NCBI GenBank assembly: GCA_035627375.1
Contig: DASPLX010000089.1
Location: 1-28,928 of the forward strand
Source: DASPLX01 sp035627375
GTDB taxonomy: Bacteria > Pseudomonadota > Gammaproteobacteria > Burkholderiales > Burkholderiaceae_D
Length of the DNA stretch: 28,928 bases
Reading direction: 5' to 3'
In this document: positions 8,524-16,571 of the stretch, piece by piece
Position numbering within the stretch: position 1 is the stretch's first letter
Layout of the letters: the number at the start of each line of letters is the position of its first letter
Program-made: the position numbers and the translations under genes
The notes under the pieces: model-generated
The model's input: the letters and a program-made list of their open reading frames with translations, nothing else
Database searches by the model: none
Told to the model about the DNA's origin: nothing

Positions 8524-10758
8524 CTACTTGGCGGTCTTCAGCCATTCCGTCAACAGATCGGGCGTCATCGGCTTGGCGAACAGGTAGCCTTGGCCGAGCG
8601 GGCAGCCGAGCTTGTATAGGATACCGGCCTGGGTTTCGTCTTCCACGCCTTCGGCGATGACCGCCAGGCCGAGATTGCGGCCGAGCTGGACCACCATTTC
8701 GGCGATGCTGCTGCCGCGCGAGGAGCTCGTGATCTCGCTGACGAAGGCGCGATCGATCTTGAGCTTGTCCACATGCAGTTGCTGCAGGAAGCTCAGCGAC
8801 GAGAATCCGGTGCCGAAGTCGTCGATCGCGATCGAAACGCCGGTCTGCTTGATCTGGTCGAGCAGCTTCATCAGCGTGTCGGGTTCCTCCATGGCCATCG
8901 ATTCGGTGATCTCCAGTTCCACGTGCGACGGAGGGGCCTTGGTCTCTTCCAGGGTGGCGCGCAATGTTTCGAGGAAGCGCGGATGGCGGAACTGGGCTTG
9001 CGATACGTTGATCGCCATCGTGAAATCGGTGAATCCGAGCGATTGCAGCCGGACCAGTTCCAGGCAGGCTTCGCGCATGACCCAGGCGCCGAGCTCGATG
9101 ATGATGCCGGAATATTCCGCGATCGGTATGAAGCGGTCCGGGGGAATGAAAGTGCCGTCGGCTGTCTTCCAGCGCAGCAGCGCTTCGGCGCCGCAGGCGC
9201 GGCGGGTCTCGAGATCGACTTGCGGTTGGTACACGACGAACAGCTCGCGCTTCTCGAATCCTGCGCGCAGCGCGTACATCATGCGCACGCGTTCGCGGAT
9301 GTCCACGCCCATGCGCGACGAGAAGTAGAAATGCCCGGTGCGCTGCTGCAGCTTCGCGCGTTTCAAGGCGATGTCGCCGTCCTTCAGCGCGTCCGCGCCG
9401 GTGCCGTCGTATTCGGCCAGGCGAACCAGGCCGATCGTCGCCGACAGCTGTACCGCCTGGGCATCGACGTTGAACGCTCGCTCGAACTGGGACAGGATAA
9501 GCTGCGGATTGACCACTTCGTTGTTGCCCAGCACGGCGAAGATGTCGCCGCCCACCCGCGCGACATGGACGCGGGTTCCGAGCCCGGATTGCAGGCGCGC
9601 CGCGGCGGCAAGCAGCAATTGGTCGCCGAAATGATGGCCCAGCGCGTCGTTGATTTCCGCGAAATGGTCGATGTCGATCAAGGCCAGCGTGGCGTCGTTG
9701 CGGCTCGAACCTGTCAGTGCGTCGTCGATGAGTTCGATCAGGCGCGTGCGGTTCGGCAGCTTGGTGAGCTGATCGTAGAATGCGTAGTTGTGCAGCCGGG
9801 ACACCAGTTCGACGTTGTCCAGGCCGACGGAGATGTTGCTGCAGAAGACTTCGAGCAGCTGGCGGTCGATTTCCTTCAGCGGCGCCCCGGTATTGAGGAA
9901 GGCGGCAAAGTCGCGAGAGCCGTTGCCCGCGAAGTAGAGCGCGGTGTAGTCGGATTCGTAGATATTGCGATGCTCGCACAGCGCCTGTTCCAGCGCGTGG
10001 GTGATGCGCTGATCATGCAGCACGCTGATCGGCTTGCTGATCAGTTCGCGATAGTCGCCGGCGGCCGCGATCACCACCAGCTCGCAGCCGTCGTCCTTGG
10101 CGCATTCCCGCACGCACAGCAGTCCTTCCGGATGGAGGGTCAGCAGTCCGGCGATCTGGGTGATCACGCCGGCGGCGAAGCTTTCCAGGCCGTGCAGCGC
10201 CATCAGCTCGGTGCTCGCATGCACGATCAAGTCCAGGCCGCGGCGGCTGGCGTTGATGGCGCGGATCTGTTCGTAGGAGCGGATCGCGGCGGTGACCGTC
10301 GTGTAAAGCTTGATGCGGGTCAGCTCCGACTTGGTTTTGTAATCGTTGATGTCGTAATCGCGGATCGCATCGATCTCCGGCGCGTAGCCCGGCTGGCCAG
10401 TGCGCAGGATGATGCGCACTTCCGTCATGCCGAGATCCTCGCGGATATGACGCACCAGGTGCAGGCCGGCGTCTTCCTGTTCCATGACGACGTCGAGCAG
10501 GATGACCGCGATGTCTTCCTCGACTTTCAGGAGTTCGCGCGCCTGTTCGGCGGAATAGGCATGCAGGAATTCCAGCGGCCGGCGCTGCATTTCCAGGTTG
10601 CTGAGCGCGAAAGTCGTCGCGGAATGCACGTCCGCGTCGTCGTCGATGATCATGACGCGCCAGACTTCACCGTTGCTGCCAGAGACGTGGTGCGTTGTTG
10701 ATTCCATCTCGTCCAGGAAGACGAGATCCTCCTCGTGGGGCTTGACCGGGTTGCTCAT
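8524..10758 (-). CDS. Response regulator: receiver, DUF3369-like, degenerate GGDEF, EAL (c-di-GMP phosphodiesterase)
   Basis: 744 residues. Receiver about 33-155 with acidic pocket D39-D41, phospho-acceptor D89 (ILLDV) and K141 or K143 in YKTKSEL. Residues about 160-320 match the DUF3369 sensor-like region commonly placed after such receivers. A GGDEF domain spans about 325-480, but its signature reads GGDIF (403-407), with Ile in place of the essential Glu, so cyclase activity is unlikely; the upstream metal motif LIDIDHF is kept. The EAL domain (about 497-740) keeps EALLRW (525-530), N584, E616/E619, DDFGTGFSS (646-654), K667, EGVE (703-706) and QGYLF, so phosphodiesterase activity is expected. 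Likely role: phosphorylation by the neighbouring kinase adjusts c-di-GMP breakdown, affecting motility or biofilm. First gene of the two-gene operon; GGAG lies upstream of the ATG at 10758. Confidence 0.94.
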   Translation of the reverse strand: MSNPVKPHEEDLVFLDEMESTTHHVSGSNGEVWRVMIIDDDADVHSATTFALSNLEMQRRPLEFLHAYSAEQARELLKVEEDIAVILLDVVMEQEDAGLHLVRHIREDLGMTEVRIILRTGQPGYAPEIDAIRDYDINDYKTKSELTRIKLYTTVTAAIRSYEQIRAINASRRGLDLIVHASTELMALHGLESFAAGVITQIAGLLTLHPEGLLCVRECAKDDGCELVVIAAAGDYRELISKPISVLHDQRITHALEQALCEHRNIYESDYTALYFAGNGSRDFAAFLNTGAPLKEIDRQLLEVFCSNISVGLDNVELVSRLHNYAFYDQLTKLPNRTRLIELIDDALTGSSRNDATLALIDIDHFAEINDALGHHFGDQLLLAAAARLQSGLGTRVHVARVGGDIFAVLGNNEVVNPQLILSQFERAFNVDAQAVQLSATIGLVRLAEYDGTGADALKDGDIALKRAKLQQRTGHFYFSSRMGVDIRERVRMMYALRAGFEKRELFVVYQPQVDLETRRACGAEALLRWKTADGTFIPPDRFIPIAEYSGIIIELGAWVMREACLELVRLQSLGFTDFTMAINVSQAQFRHPRFLETLRATLEETKAPPSHVELEITESMAMEEPDTLMKLLDQIKQTGVSIAIDDFGTGFSSLSFLQQLHVDKLKIDRAFVSEITSSSRGSSIAEMVVQLGRNLGLAVIAEGVEDETQAGILYKLGCPLGQGYLFAKPMTPDLLTEWLKTAK

Positions 10759-11016
10759 GAGCAGCGTATCTCCGATGCTATGTCATGCGGATTATCGTTA
10801 TGTAAAAGAGTATATAAGGAATGTATTGCAATAGGGAATGGGTTTCTTCCATGTCTTTTGGAGTGTCGCGTCTTTGGTCTTTCAAGTTGGTAAATTGGTA
10901 AGCGGCTCGATGGCGTCGGCAAATCCCCATGCAGAGGAAGGGCGAGGCCCACGGGCGAGTTGCGATACCGCTGGTAAAATGCAATCTTCCTTCGTCCATC
11001 CATATTCGCAATCATC
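10759..11016. other. Divergent intergenic region between regulator/kinase operon and aroC
   Basis: 258 bases without a convincing gene. The part about 10780-10900 is visibly richer in A and T than the flanking genes, as expected for a two-way promoter region. It contains a TTGGTAA direct repeat (10887-10893 and 10895-10901, eight-base period) with a further TTGGT at 10874, and two GGAATG copies at 10818 and 10835. A leftward promoter for the regulator gene must lie here, but I could not find a pair of good -35/-10 elements. Short open frames across it are not supported by ribosome sites or recognisable protein. Confidence 0.6.
10975..10980 (+). promoter_or_regulatory. Candidate -10 element for aroC
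   Basis: TAAAAT, one mismatch from consensus, 36 bases before the aroC ATG. No good -35 hexamer lies 16-18 bases upstream, so this is a weak call. Confidence 0.35.
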
Positions 11017-12117
11017 ATGTCCGGCAACACCATTGGCACCTTGTTTACCGTCACGACGTTCGGAGAATCCCATGGGCCGGCCATCGGCTGCGTGATCGAT
11101 GGGTGCCCGCCCGGCATGGCGTTGTCGGAAAGCGATATTCAGCCCGACCTCGACCGGCGCAAGCCGGGCACTTCGCGCCATGTGACGCAGCGCCAGGAGG
11201 CGGACAAGGTCGAGATCCTGTCCGGCGTGTTCGAAGGCAAGACGACGGGTACGCCGATCGCGCTGCTGATCCGCAACGAAGACCAGCGCAGCAAGGATTA
11301 CGGCAATATCGCCGACACCTTCCGTCCCGGCCACGCGGATTACACCTACTGGCACAAGTACGGCATTCGCGATCCGCGCGGAGGCGGCCGTTCGTCCGCG
11401 CGTCTGACTGCGCCCGTGGTGGGAGCTGGGGCCATCGCGAAGAAATGGCTGCGCGAGCAATACTGCACGACGTTCATGGGATGCCTTTCTCAACTCGGCG
11501 ACATCGAGATTCCGTTCGAATCCTGGGAGCATGTGCCGGACAATCCCTTTTTCGCCGCCAATGCGAGCATCGTCCCGCGGCTCGAGGAGTATATGGATGC
11601 GTTGCGCAAGGACGGCGATTCGTGCGGCGCGCGCATCGACGTCGTGGCGCGCAACGTTCCGGTCGGCCTGGGCGAACCGATCTACGACAAGCTCGATGCC
11701 GATATCGCCTATGCGCTGATGGGCATCAATGCGGTCAAGGGGGTCGAGATCGGAGCCGGTTTCAAGTCGATCGCCCAGCGCGGCACGGTGCACGGCGACG
11801 AGTTGACGCCGGACGGCTTCGCGACCAACCACGCCGGCGGCATCCTGGGCGGCATTTCGACAGGCCAGGACATCACCGCCTCGATCGCGATCAAGCCGAC
11901 CTCGAGTATCCGCACGCCGCGCCAGTCGATCGACAAGAGCGGCAATCCAGTCCAGGTCGAAACTTTCGGGCGCCACGATCCCTGCGTCGGCATCCGCGCC
12001 ACGCCGATCGCCGAGGCGATGCTGGCGCTGGTGCTGATGGATCACGCGTTGCGCCATCGCGCGCAATGCGGCGACGTGCGCGTCGCCACGCCGAAGATCG
12101 CGGCGCACATCAAGTAG
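11017..12117 (+). CDS. aroC: Chorismate synthase
   Basis: 366 residues, the normal length. The enzyme converts 5-enolpyruvylshikimate-3-phosphate to chorismate using reduced FMN, the last shared step towards aromatic amino acids and folate. Signatures seen: FGESHG (15-20) with the catalytic histidine H19, RDPRGGGRSSAR in the middle with the conserved arginines, VGAGAIAKK, the NHAGGILGG loop that contacts FMN and substrate, and GRHDP near the end. The start matches the invariant short N-terminus (SGNTIGTLF). The downstream MFS gene follows after 43 bases with no terminator, so they are probably co-transcribed. The product feeds the tryptophan genes later in this window. Confidence 0.97.
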   Translation: MSGNTIGTLFTVTTFGESHGPAIGCVIDGCPPGMALSESDIQPDLDRRKPGTSRHVTQRQEADKVEILSGVFEGKTTGTPIALLIRNEDQRSKDYGNIADTFRPGHADYTYWHKYGIRDPRGGGRSSARLTAPVVGAGAIAKKWLREQYCTTFMGCLSQLGDIEIPFESWEHVPDNPFFAANASIVPRLEEYMDALRKDGDSCGARIDVVARNVPVGLGEPIYDKLDADIAYALMGINAVKGVEIGAGFKSIAQRGTVHGDELTPDGFATNHAGGILGGISTGQDITASIAIKPTSSIRTPRQSIDKSGNPVQVETFGRHDPCVGIRATPIAEAMLALVLMDHALRHRAQCGDVRVATPKIAAHIK

Positions 12118-12160
12118 GACGCGCGGTTTCCGTTCGATTTCTGGAATAAGCGTCTTCTCC

Positions 12161-13333
12161 GTGTCGCATCGCCCCTGGCCCAGGCAGTCCGTCGGCTTCG
12201 CCTTTTTCTTCTTCGCCTATTACGGCTATGTCGGCATGTTCACGCCGTATGCCAGCCTGTTCTTCGCCGAGCGCGGCATGTCGGCGGGCCAGATCGGCGT
12301 GCTCATGTCCTTGATGCAGGTCATGCGCATCTTCGGTCCCAACCTGTGGGGCTGGGTCGCGGATCGTACCCAGCGCCGCGTCGCGGTACTGCGCATGACG
12401 GCGTTGGCAGCCCTGGCGAGCGCCTCGGGCCTGTACTTCGGACATACCTTCATGCAGTTCTTTGCCGTGATGGTGCTGCTCAATACCTTCACGAGCTCGC
12501 ACGGCCCGCTGTCGGAAGCATTGCTGCTGTCCGAAATGCGCGGCGACCTGACGCATTACGGCCCGCTGCGGCTGTGGGGGTCGGTCGGTTTCATCGTCCT
12601 GGTGACCCTGGGCGGCAAGCTGCTCGACCGGTTCGGCATCGGGCTGCTGCCGGCGGCGACGCTGGCGATGCTCGCGGCGGTATGGCTGGCCAGCCTGCGG
12701 CTACAGGAAAGCGCCCGCGAGCCGACGCAGCGCGACGCGCCCTCCGTCGCCGCGCTCCTGAAAAAGCCCGAAGTGATCGCCTTCTTCGTCTCGACATTCC
12801 TGATGATCGCCGCGCACGCGGCGCTCTATGTCTTCTATTCTCTGTATCTGTCCCGGATCGGGTATAGCAAGACGGTGATCGGATTGATGTGGTCGCTCGG
12901 CGTGATCGCCGAAATCGCCTTTTTCTTTTACCAGGCGCCGATCTTCCGGCGCATTCCGGTGCGGCGGTTGATGGTGGCGAGCCTGCTGCTGGGCGCGCTG
13001 CGTTTTCTGATGATCGGTTTCGGCGCCGAATCCTTGGTCCTGCTGCTCGTCGCGCAACTCCTGCACGCGGCCAGTTTCGGCAGCCATCATTCGGCGGCGG
13101 TGGCGACCCTCCAGCGCTGGTTCGCCGGCCCCCTGCAGGCGCGCGGCCAGGCGCTCTACGTGAGCGTCTCCTACGGGCTTGGCGGGACGGCGGGCGGCTT
13201 GGTGCTGAGCTTGTTCTGGGATAGATTCGGTGCGCAGGCGGTCTATCTGGTGGCGGCGGGATTCGCCCTGGCTGGCGCGGCCGCGGCCGCTTTTTCATAT
13301 CGTTGGCAATCACATAGCGAGGAAAACCGATGA
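12161..13333 (+). CDS. MFS transporter (phenylpropionate/HcaT-like family)
   Basis: 390 residues with about twelve hydrophobic segments, the first at residues 11-30 (FAFFFFAYYGYVGMF). The pattern FFAYYGYVGMFTPYASLFFAERGMS and the WGWVADR loop between segments 2 and 3 resemble the MFS_1-like group that includes HcaT and LacY-related symporters. Substrate is not predictable. The start is a GTG at 12161; the next Met codon lies inside the first membrane segment, so the GTG is preferred although no strong ribosome site is visible. It follows aroC by 43 bases, and its stop overlaps the ATG of the protease gene by four bases (ATGA), suggesting translational coupling. Some aromatic or organic-acid transport role is possible from the aroC neighbourhood, but this is only an inference. 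Confidence 0.85.
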   Translation: MSHRPWPRQSVGFAFFFFAYYGYVGMFTPYASLFFAERGMSAGQIGVLMSLMQVMRIFGPNLWGWVADRTQRRVAVLRMTALAALASASGLYFGHTFMQFFAVMVLLNTFTSSHGPLSEALLLSEMRGDLTHYGPLRLWGSVGFIVLVTLGGKLLDRFGIGLLPAATLAMLAAVWLASLRLQESAREPTQRDAPSVAALLKKPEVIAFFVSTFLMIAAHAALYVFYSLYLSRIGYSKTVIGLMWSLGVIAEIAFFFYQAPIFRRIPVRRLMVASLLLGALRFLMIGFGAESLVLLLVAQLLHAASFGSHHSAAVATLQRWFAGPLQARGQALYVSVSYGLGGTAGGLVLSLFWDRFGAQAVYLVAAGFALAGAAAAAFSYRWQSHSEENR

Positions 13334-14172
13334 ACTGGACGTTAAAAATGAATCGGCCCCTGAAGCGTATCGTGCTGGCCGTGGCGCTGGTCGCGCTCGC
13401 CGCCTGCGAAACGGTACAGACGACGCAGGGCGGAGTGGTCGGCGTCAACCGGCCGCAGAAGATGGCGGTATCGTCGGCGGAAATCAATCAGGCGGCCGGC
13501 AGGGAGTACGCCCAGTTGATCGAGGGCGAACGGCGCAAGGGCGAGCTGAATCCCAATCCCGCGCAGACGCAGAGAGTGCGAGCCATCGCCGCCAAGCTGA
13601 TCCGGCAGACGACGGTGTTCCGCCAGGATGCGGCCGGCTGGGCCTGGGAAACCAACGTCATCGCCGACAAGGATGTCAACGCCTGGTGCATGCCGGGAGG
13701 AAAGATTGCCGTCTATTCCGGACTGATCGAGAAATTGCATGCCACGGACGATGAACTGGCCGCCGTGATCGGCCACGAAATCGCGCATGCCTTGCGCGAG
13801 CATGCACGCGAACGGATTTCCGAGCAGATGTTTGCCGGATTCGGCGCTTCCATCGTGGATGCGATCGGTTCGGCCTACGGGGTCCGGGGACTCGGACGCG
13901 CCACCAGCACCGGCTTCCAGTTGTTTGCCGGCTTGCCGCATTCGCGCGAACAGGAAGTCGAAGCCGACCGCATCGGCGTCGAACTGGCGGCGCGCGCGGG
14001 CTACGATCCGCGGGCTGCCGTCACGCTGTGGGAAAAAATGGGGAGCAGCGGCGGAGCCGAGCCGCCGGAGTTCTTATCGACCCATCCTTCGCCGAGGGGG
14101 CGATTGCAAGATCTGAGAGTGTATTCGCAGCGCGTCCTGCCGCTGTACGAAGAGGCAAAGCGGAGACGTTGA
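13330..14172 (+). CDS. Outer-membrane lipoprotein M48 metalloprotease (LoiP/BepA-like)
   Basis: 280 residues. The N-terminus is a lipoprotein signal peptide with lipobox LAAC and lipidated Cys26; the following residue is Glu rather than Asp, which favours outer-membrane sorting. The M48 catalytic zinc motif HEIAH (149-153) and the third ligand E211 in EVEADRIG are intact, followed by the THPSPRGRLQDL stretch found near the C-terminus of this family. Known relatives (LoiP, YcaL, BepA) degrade misfolded envelope proteins. There is no TPR extension as in BepA, so LoiP-type is closer. The ATG at 13330 overlaps the transporter stop and has GAGGAAA upstream; a second Met at residue 7 has no ribosome site. 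A strong terminator follows. Confidence 0.92.
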   Translation: MNWTLKMNRPLKRIVLAVALVALAACETVQTTQGGVVGVNRPQKMAVSSAEINQAAGREYAQLIEGERRKGELNPNPAQTQRVRAIAAKLIRQTTVFRQDAAGWAWETNVIADKDVNAWCMPGGKIAVYSGLIEKLHATDDELAAVIGHEIAHALREHARERISEQMFAGFGASIVDAIGSAYGVRGLGRATSTGFQLFAGLPHSREQEVEADRIGVELAARAGYDPRAAVTLWEKMGSSGGAEPPEFLSTHPSPRGRLQDLRVYSQRVLPLYEEAKRRR

Positions 14173-14196
14173 GCGCTGAAAAATAGGTAACAAAAG

Positions 14197-14231
14197 AAAA
14201 AACGCCCGTTCGTAACTTGACGGGCGTTTTT
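14197..14231 (+). terminator. Rho-independent terminator after the M48 protease gene
   Basis: Stem ACGCCCG (14202-14208) with CGGGCGT (14221-14227), flanked by an A run on the left and a T run (to 14231) on the right that extend the pairing. Loop of 12 bases. The A-run/T-run symmetry makes it potentially two-way. Confidence 0.88.
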
Positions 14232-14246
14232 CATTGGGTGGGATGC

Positions 14247-14277
14247 TTGGTTTTGCAATGCACAAATATGGCATAAT
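14247..14277 (+). promoter_or_regulatory. Candidate promoter of the leu operon
   Basis: CATAAT at 14272-14277 (five of six consensus bases) with TTGGTT at 14247-14252, spacer 19 bases. It lies in a locally AT-rich stretch just after the upstream terminator. Predicted transcription start near 14284, about 37 bases before leuC. I saw no leucine-rich leader peptide or attenuator between here and leuC. Confidence 0.45.
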
Positions 14278-14320
14278 CAAAAGTTCCCGATACAAAATTT
14301 TGCCGCCGACGATTTCGACC

Positions 14321-15724
14321 ATGGCTCAGACTCTCTACGACAAACTGTGGGAATCGCACGTCGTCCACACCGAGGACGACGGCACCGCGATCCTGTACAT
14401 CGACCGCCATCTCGTGCATGAAGTCACGAGTCCCCAGGCATTTGAAGGATTGAAGCTGGCCGGGCGCAAGCCATGGCGCATTTCCGCCAACCTGGCGGTG
14501 GCCGACCACAACGTCCCGACCACCGACCGCTCCCACGGCATCGCCGATCCGGTCTCGCGCTTGCAAGTCGAGACGCTCGATGCCAATACGAAGGAATACG
14601 GGCTGACGTATTTCAGCATGAACGACAAACGCCAGGGCATCGTGCACGTGATCGGGCCGGAGCAGGGCGCGACGCTGCCCGGCATGACCGTCGTCTGCGG
14701 CGATTCGCATACCTCGACCCATGGCGCGTTCGGCGCGCTGGCGCACGGCATCGGCACCTCCGAGGTCGAGCATGTGCTGGCGACGCAGACGCTGCTGGCC
14801 AAGAAATCCAAATCCATGCTGGTCCAGGTCGACGGCGCGCTGCCGTTCGGCGTGACCGCCAAGGATATCGTGCTCGCCGTGATCGGCAAGATCGGCACCG
14901 CTGGCGGCACCGGCTATGCGATCGAATTCGCCGGTTCCGCGATCCGCTCGCTGTCGATGGAGGGCCGCATGACGGTCTGTAACATGGCGATCGAAGCCGG
15001 TGCCCGCGCCGGCATGGTGGCCGTCGACGATACGACGATCAATTACATCAAGGGGCGGCCGTTCGCGCCGGCCGGCCCGCATTGGGATCGCGCCGTCGAT
15101 TACTGGCGCACCCTGCATTCCGATCCGGGCGCGAAATTCGACCTGGTCGTGACGCTCGATGTGGCCGAGATCAAGCCGCAAGTCACCTGGGGCACCTCGC
15201 CGGAGATGGTGGTGCCGATCGATGACCGCGTGCCGGATCCGGACAAGGAAAAGGATGCCGTCAAGCGCGATGCGATGGAAAAGGCGCTGATCTACATGGG
15301 CTTGAAGCCGAACACGGCGATCGCCGATATCCGCATCGACAAGGTCTTCATCGGTTCCTGCACCAATTCGCGCATCGAGGATTTGCGTGCCGCGGCGGCC
15401 GTCGTGCGCGGCAAATTCCGTGCGTCGAACGTGAAGCTGGCGATGGTCGTGCCTGGCTCCGGCCTGGTCAAGGAGCAGGCCGAGCGCGAAGGCCTCGACC
15501 GGATTTTCAAGGACGCCGGTTTCGAATGGCGCGAGCCGGGTTGCTCGATGTGTCTGGCGATGAATGCCGACCGCCTCGAGCCGGGAGAGCGTTGCGCCTC
15601 GACCTCGAACCGTAATTTCGAGGGGCGTCAGGGCCAGGGCGGGCGTACTCACCTGGTCTCGCCGGCCATGGCCGCCGCCGCCGGTATCGCGGGGCATTTC
15701 GTCGATGTCAGGGCGCTGCGTTGA
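14321..15724 (+). CDS. leuC: 3-isopropylmalate dehydratase large subunit
   Basis: 467 residues. With LeuD it isomerises 2-isopropylmalate to 3-isopropylmalate in leucine synthesis, using a [4Fe-4S] cluster. The three cluster cysteines are visible: C347 in GSCTNSR and C408/C411 in GCSMC. Other aconitase-family marks are CGDSHTSTHGAFG (126-138), GTSEVEHV and the SNRNFEGRQG stretch near 429-438. The ATG at 14321 (MAQTLYDKL) is chosen because it is the usual start of this subunit; the frame is open further upstream to 14234, but that part crosses the probable promoter. No good ribosome site precedes it, so initiation may be weak or leaderless-like. It heads the operon leuC, small lipoprotein, leuD, leuB. 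Confidence 0.97.
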   Translation: MAQTLYDKLWESHVVHTEDDGTAILYIDRHLVHEVTSPQAFEGLKLAGRKPWRISANLAVADHNVPTTDRSHGIADPVSRLQVETLDANTKEYGLTYFSMNDKRQGIVHVIGPEQGATLPGMTVVCGDSHTSTHGAFGALAHGIGTSEVEHVLATQTLLAKKSKSMLVQVDGALPFGVTAKDIVLAVIGKIGTAGGTGYAIEFAGSAIRSLSMEGRMTVCNMAIEAGARAGMVAVDDTTINYIKGRPFAPAGPHWDRAVDYWRTLHSDPGAKFDLVVTLDVAEIKPQVTWGTSPEMVVPIDDRVPDPDKEKDAVKRDAMEKALIYMGLKPNTAIADIRIDKVFIGSCTNSRIEDLRAAAAVVRGKFRASNVKLAMVVPGSGLVKEQAEREGLDRIFKDAGFEWREPGCSMCLAMNADRLEPGERCASTSNRNFEGRQGQGGRTHLVSPAMAAAAGIAGHFVDVRALR

Positions 15725-15767
15725 TTCCGCGCTGCGTCGAATCTTGTCTTGTTAGGGAGAAAAAAGG

Positions 15768-15890
15768 ATGAAGAAACTTTTCGCACTCGTGGTCGCCATG
15801 TTCGTGCTGGCCGGCTGCAATACCGTCCAAGGCATCGGCAAGGATGTGAAGAAGGCCGGCGAAGCGGTTGAAAACGCCGGCAAGAGATAA
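15768..15890 (+). CDS. Entericidin A/B-like small lipoprotein
   Basis: 40 residues from an ATG preceded by AAAAAGG. The N-terminus is a compact lipoprotein signal: two lysines, a hydrophobic stretch and the lipobox LAGC with Cys17 as the lipidation site; Asn follows the Cys, which predicts outer-membrane location. The mature part is only about 24 residues, with NTVQGIGKDVKKAG and an amphipathic helix, as in the entericidin family. In E. coli, EcnA and EcnB are described as an antidote/toxin lipoprotein pair linked to stationary-phase lysis. Only one copy is present here, so a toxin-antidote role cannot be assumed. It lies between leuC (43 bases before) and leuD (15 bases after), on the same strand, a position I recall as common in Burkholderiales. 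Confidence 0.9.
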   Translation: MKKLFALVVAMFVLAGCNTVQGIGKDVKKAGEAVENAGKR

Positions 15891-15905
15891 CTTCTGATTT
15901 CGCTC

Positions 15906-16553
15906 ATGGAAAAATTCACCGTACATGAAGGCTTGGTGGCGCCGCTCGATCGGGCCAACGTCGATACCGACGCCATCATCCCGAAGCAATTCCTGAAATC
16001 GATCAAGCGCAGCGGCTTCGGCCCCAACCTGTTCGACGAGTGGCGCTATCTCGACCACGGCGAGCCCGGCATGGACAATGCGAAGCGGCCGCTGAATCCC
16101 GATTTCGTGCTGAATCAGGCGCGCTATCAAGGCGCGTCGATCCTGCTGACGCGCAAGAACTTCGGCTGCGGCTCCTCGCGCGAGCACGCGCCGTGGGCGC
16201 TGCAGCAGTACGGTTTCCGTGCCGTCATCGCGCCGAGCTTCGCGGATATCTTTTTCAACAATTGCTTCAAGAACGGCTTGCTGCCGATCGCGTTGTCGGA
16301 GGCGCAGGTCGATCGCCTGTTCGATGAGGTCAAAGCCTTTCCGGGATTCCGGCTCGTCGTCGATCTCGATCGGCAGGTCGTCGCCACGACCGACGGCGGC
16401 ATGAGCTATCCGTTCGAAGTCGATGCCTTCCGCAAGTATTGCCTGTTGAACGGCCTGGATGATATCGGCCTGACGTTGCGTCATGCCGACAAGATCCGGG
16501 CGTTCGAGGAGCGTCATCTGGCCGCTCATCCATGGCTCGCGAATACCATCTAA
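15906..16553 (+). CDS. leuD: 3-isopropylmalate dehydratase small subunit
   Basis: 215 residues, the longer proteobacterial type. It is the swivelling domain that completes the LeuC active site. Visible motifs: NVDTDAIIPKQFL (19-31) near the N-terminus, GCGSSREHAPWAL (88-100), the substrate-binding loop, then FADIFFNNCFKNGLLPI. The start at 15906 (MEKFTVHEG) is the usual one. It follows the small lipoprotein gene by 15 bases and leuB begins 18 bases after its stop, so it sits in the middle of the leu operon. Confidence 0.97.
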   Translation: MEKFTVHEGLVAPLDRANVDTDAIIPKQFLKSIKRSGFGPNLFDEWRYLDHGEPGMDNAKRPLNPDFVLNQARYQGASILLTRKNFGCGSSREHAPWALQQYGFRAVIAPSFADIFFNNCFKNGLLPIALSEAQVDRLFDEVKAFPGFRLVVDLDRQVVATTDGGMSYPFEVDAFRKYCLLNGLDDIGLTLRHADKIRAFEERHLAAHPWLANTI

Positions 16554-16571
16554 CTCTTTCCTGAGGTCATT

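Noticed and set aside
8773..10701. A 642-codon open frame on the plus strand opposite the EAL regulator
   Set aside because: Shadow of a gene with clear receiver, GGDEF-like and EAL motifs; no ribosome site, motif or plausible protein composition.
10838..11095. An 85-codon plus-strand frame beginning in the regulator/aroC gap
   Set aside because: It runs into aroC out of frame, lacks a ribosome site and has no recognisable sequence.
14173..14320. Leucine leader peptide or attenuator before leuC
   Set aside because: No short frame with clustered leucine codons and no second hairpin with a T run; the only terminator belongs to the upstream protease gene.
14231..15697. A 488-codon minus-strand frame opposite leuC
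   Set aside because: Shadow of leuC, which has all cluster cysteines and family motifs.
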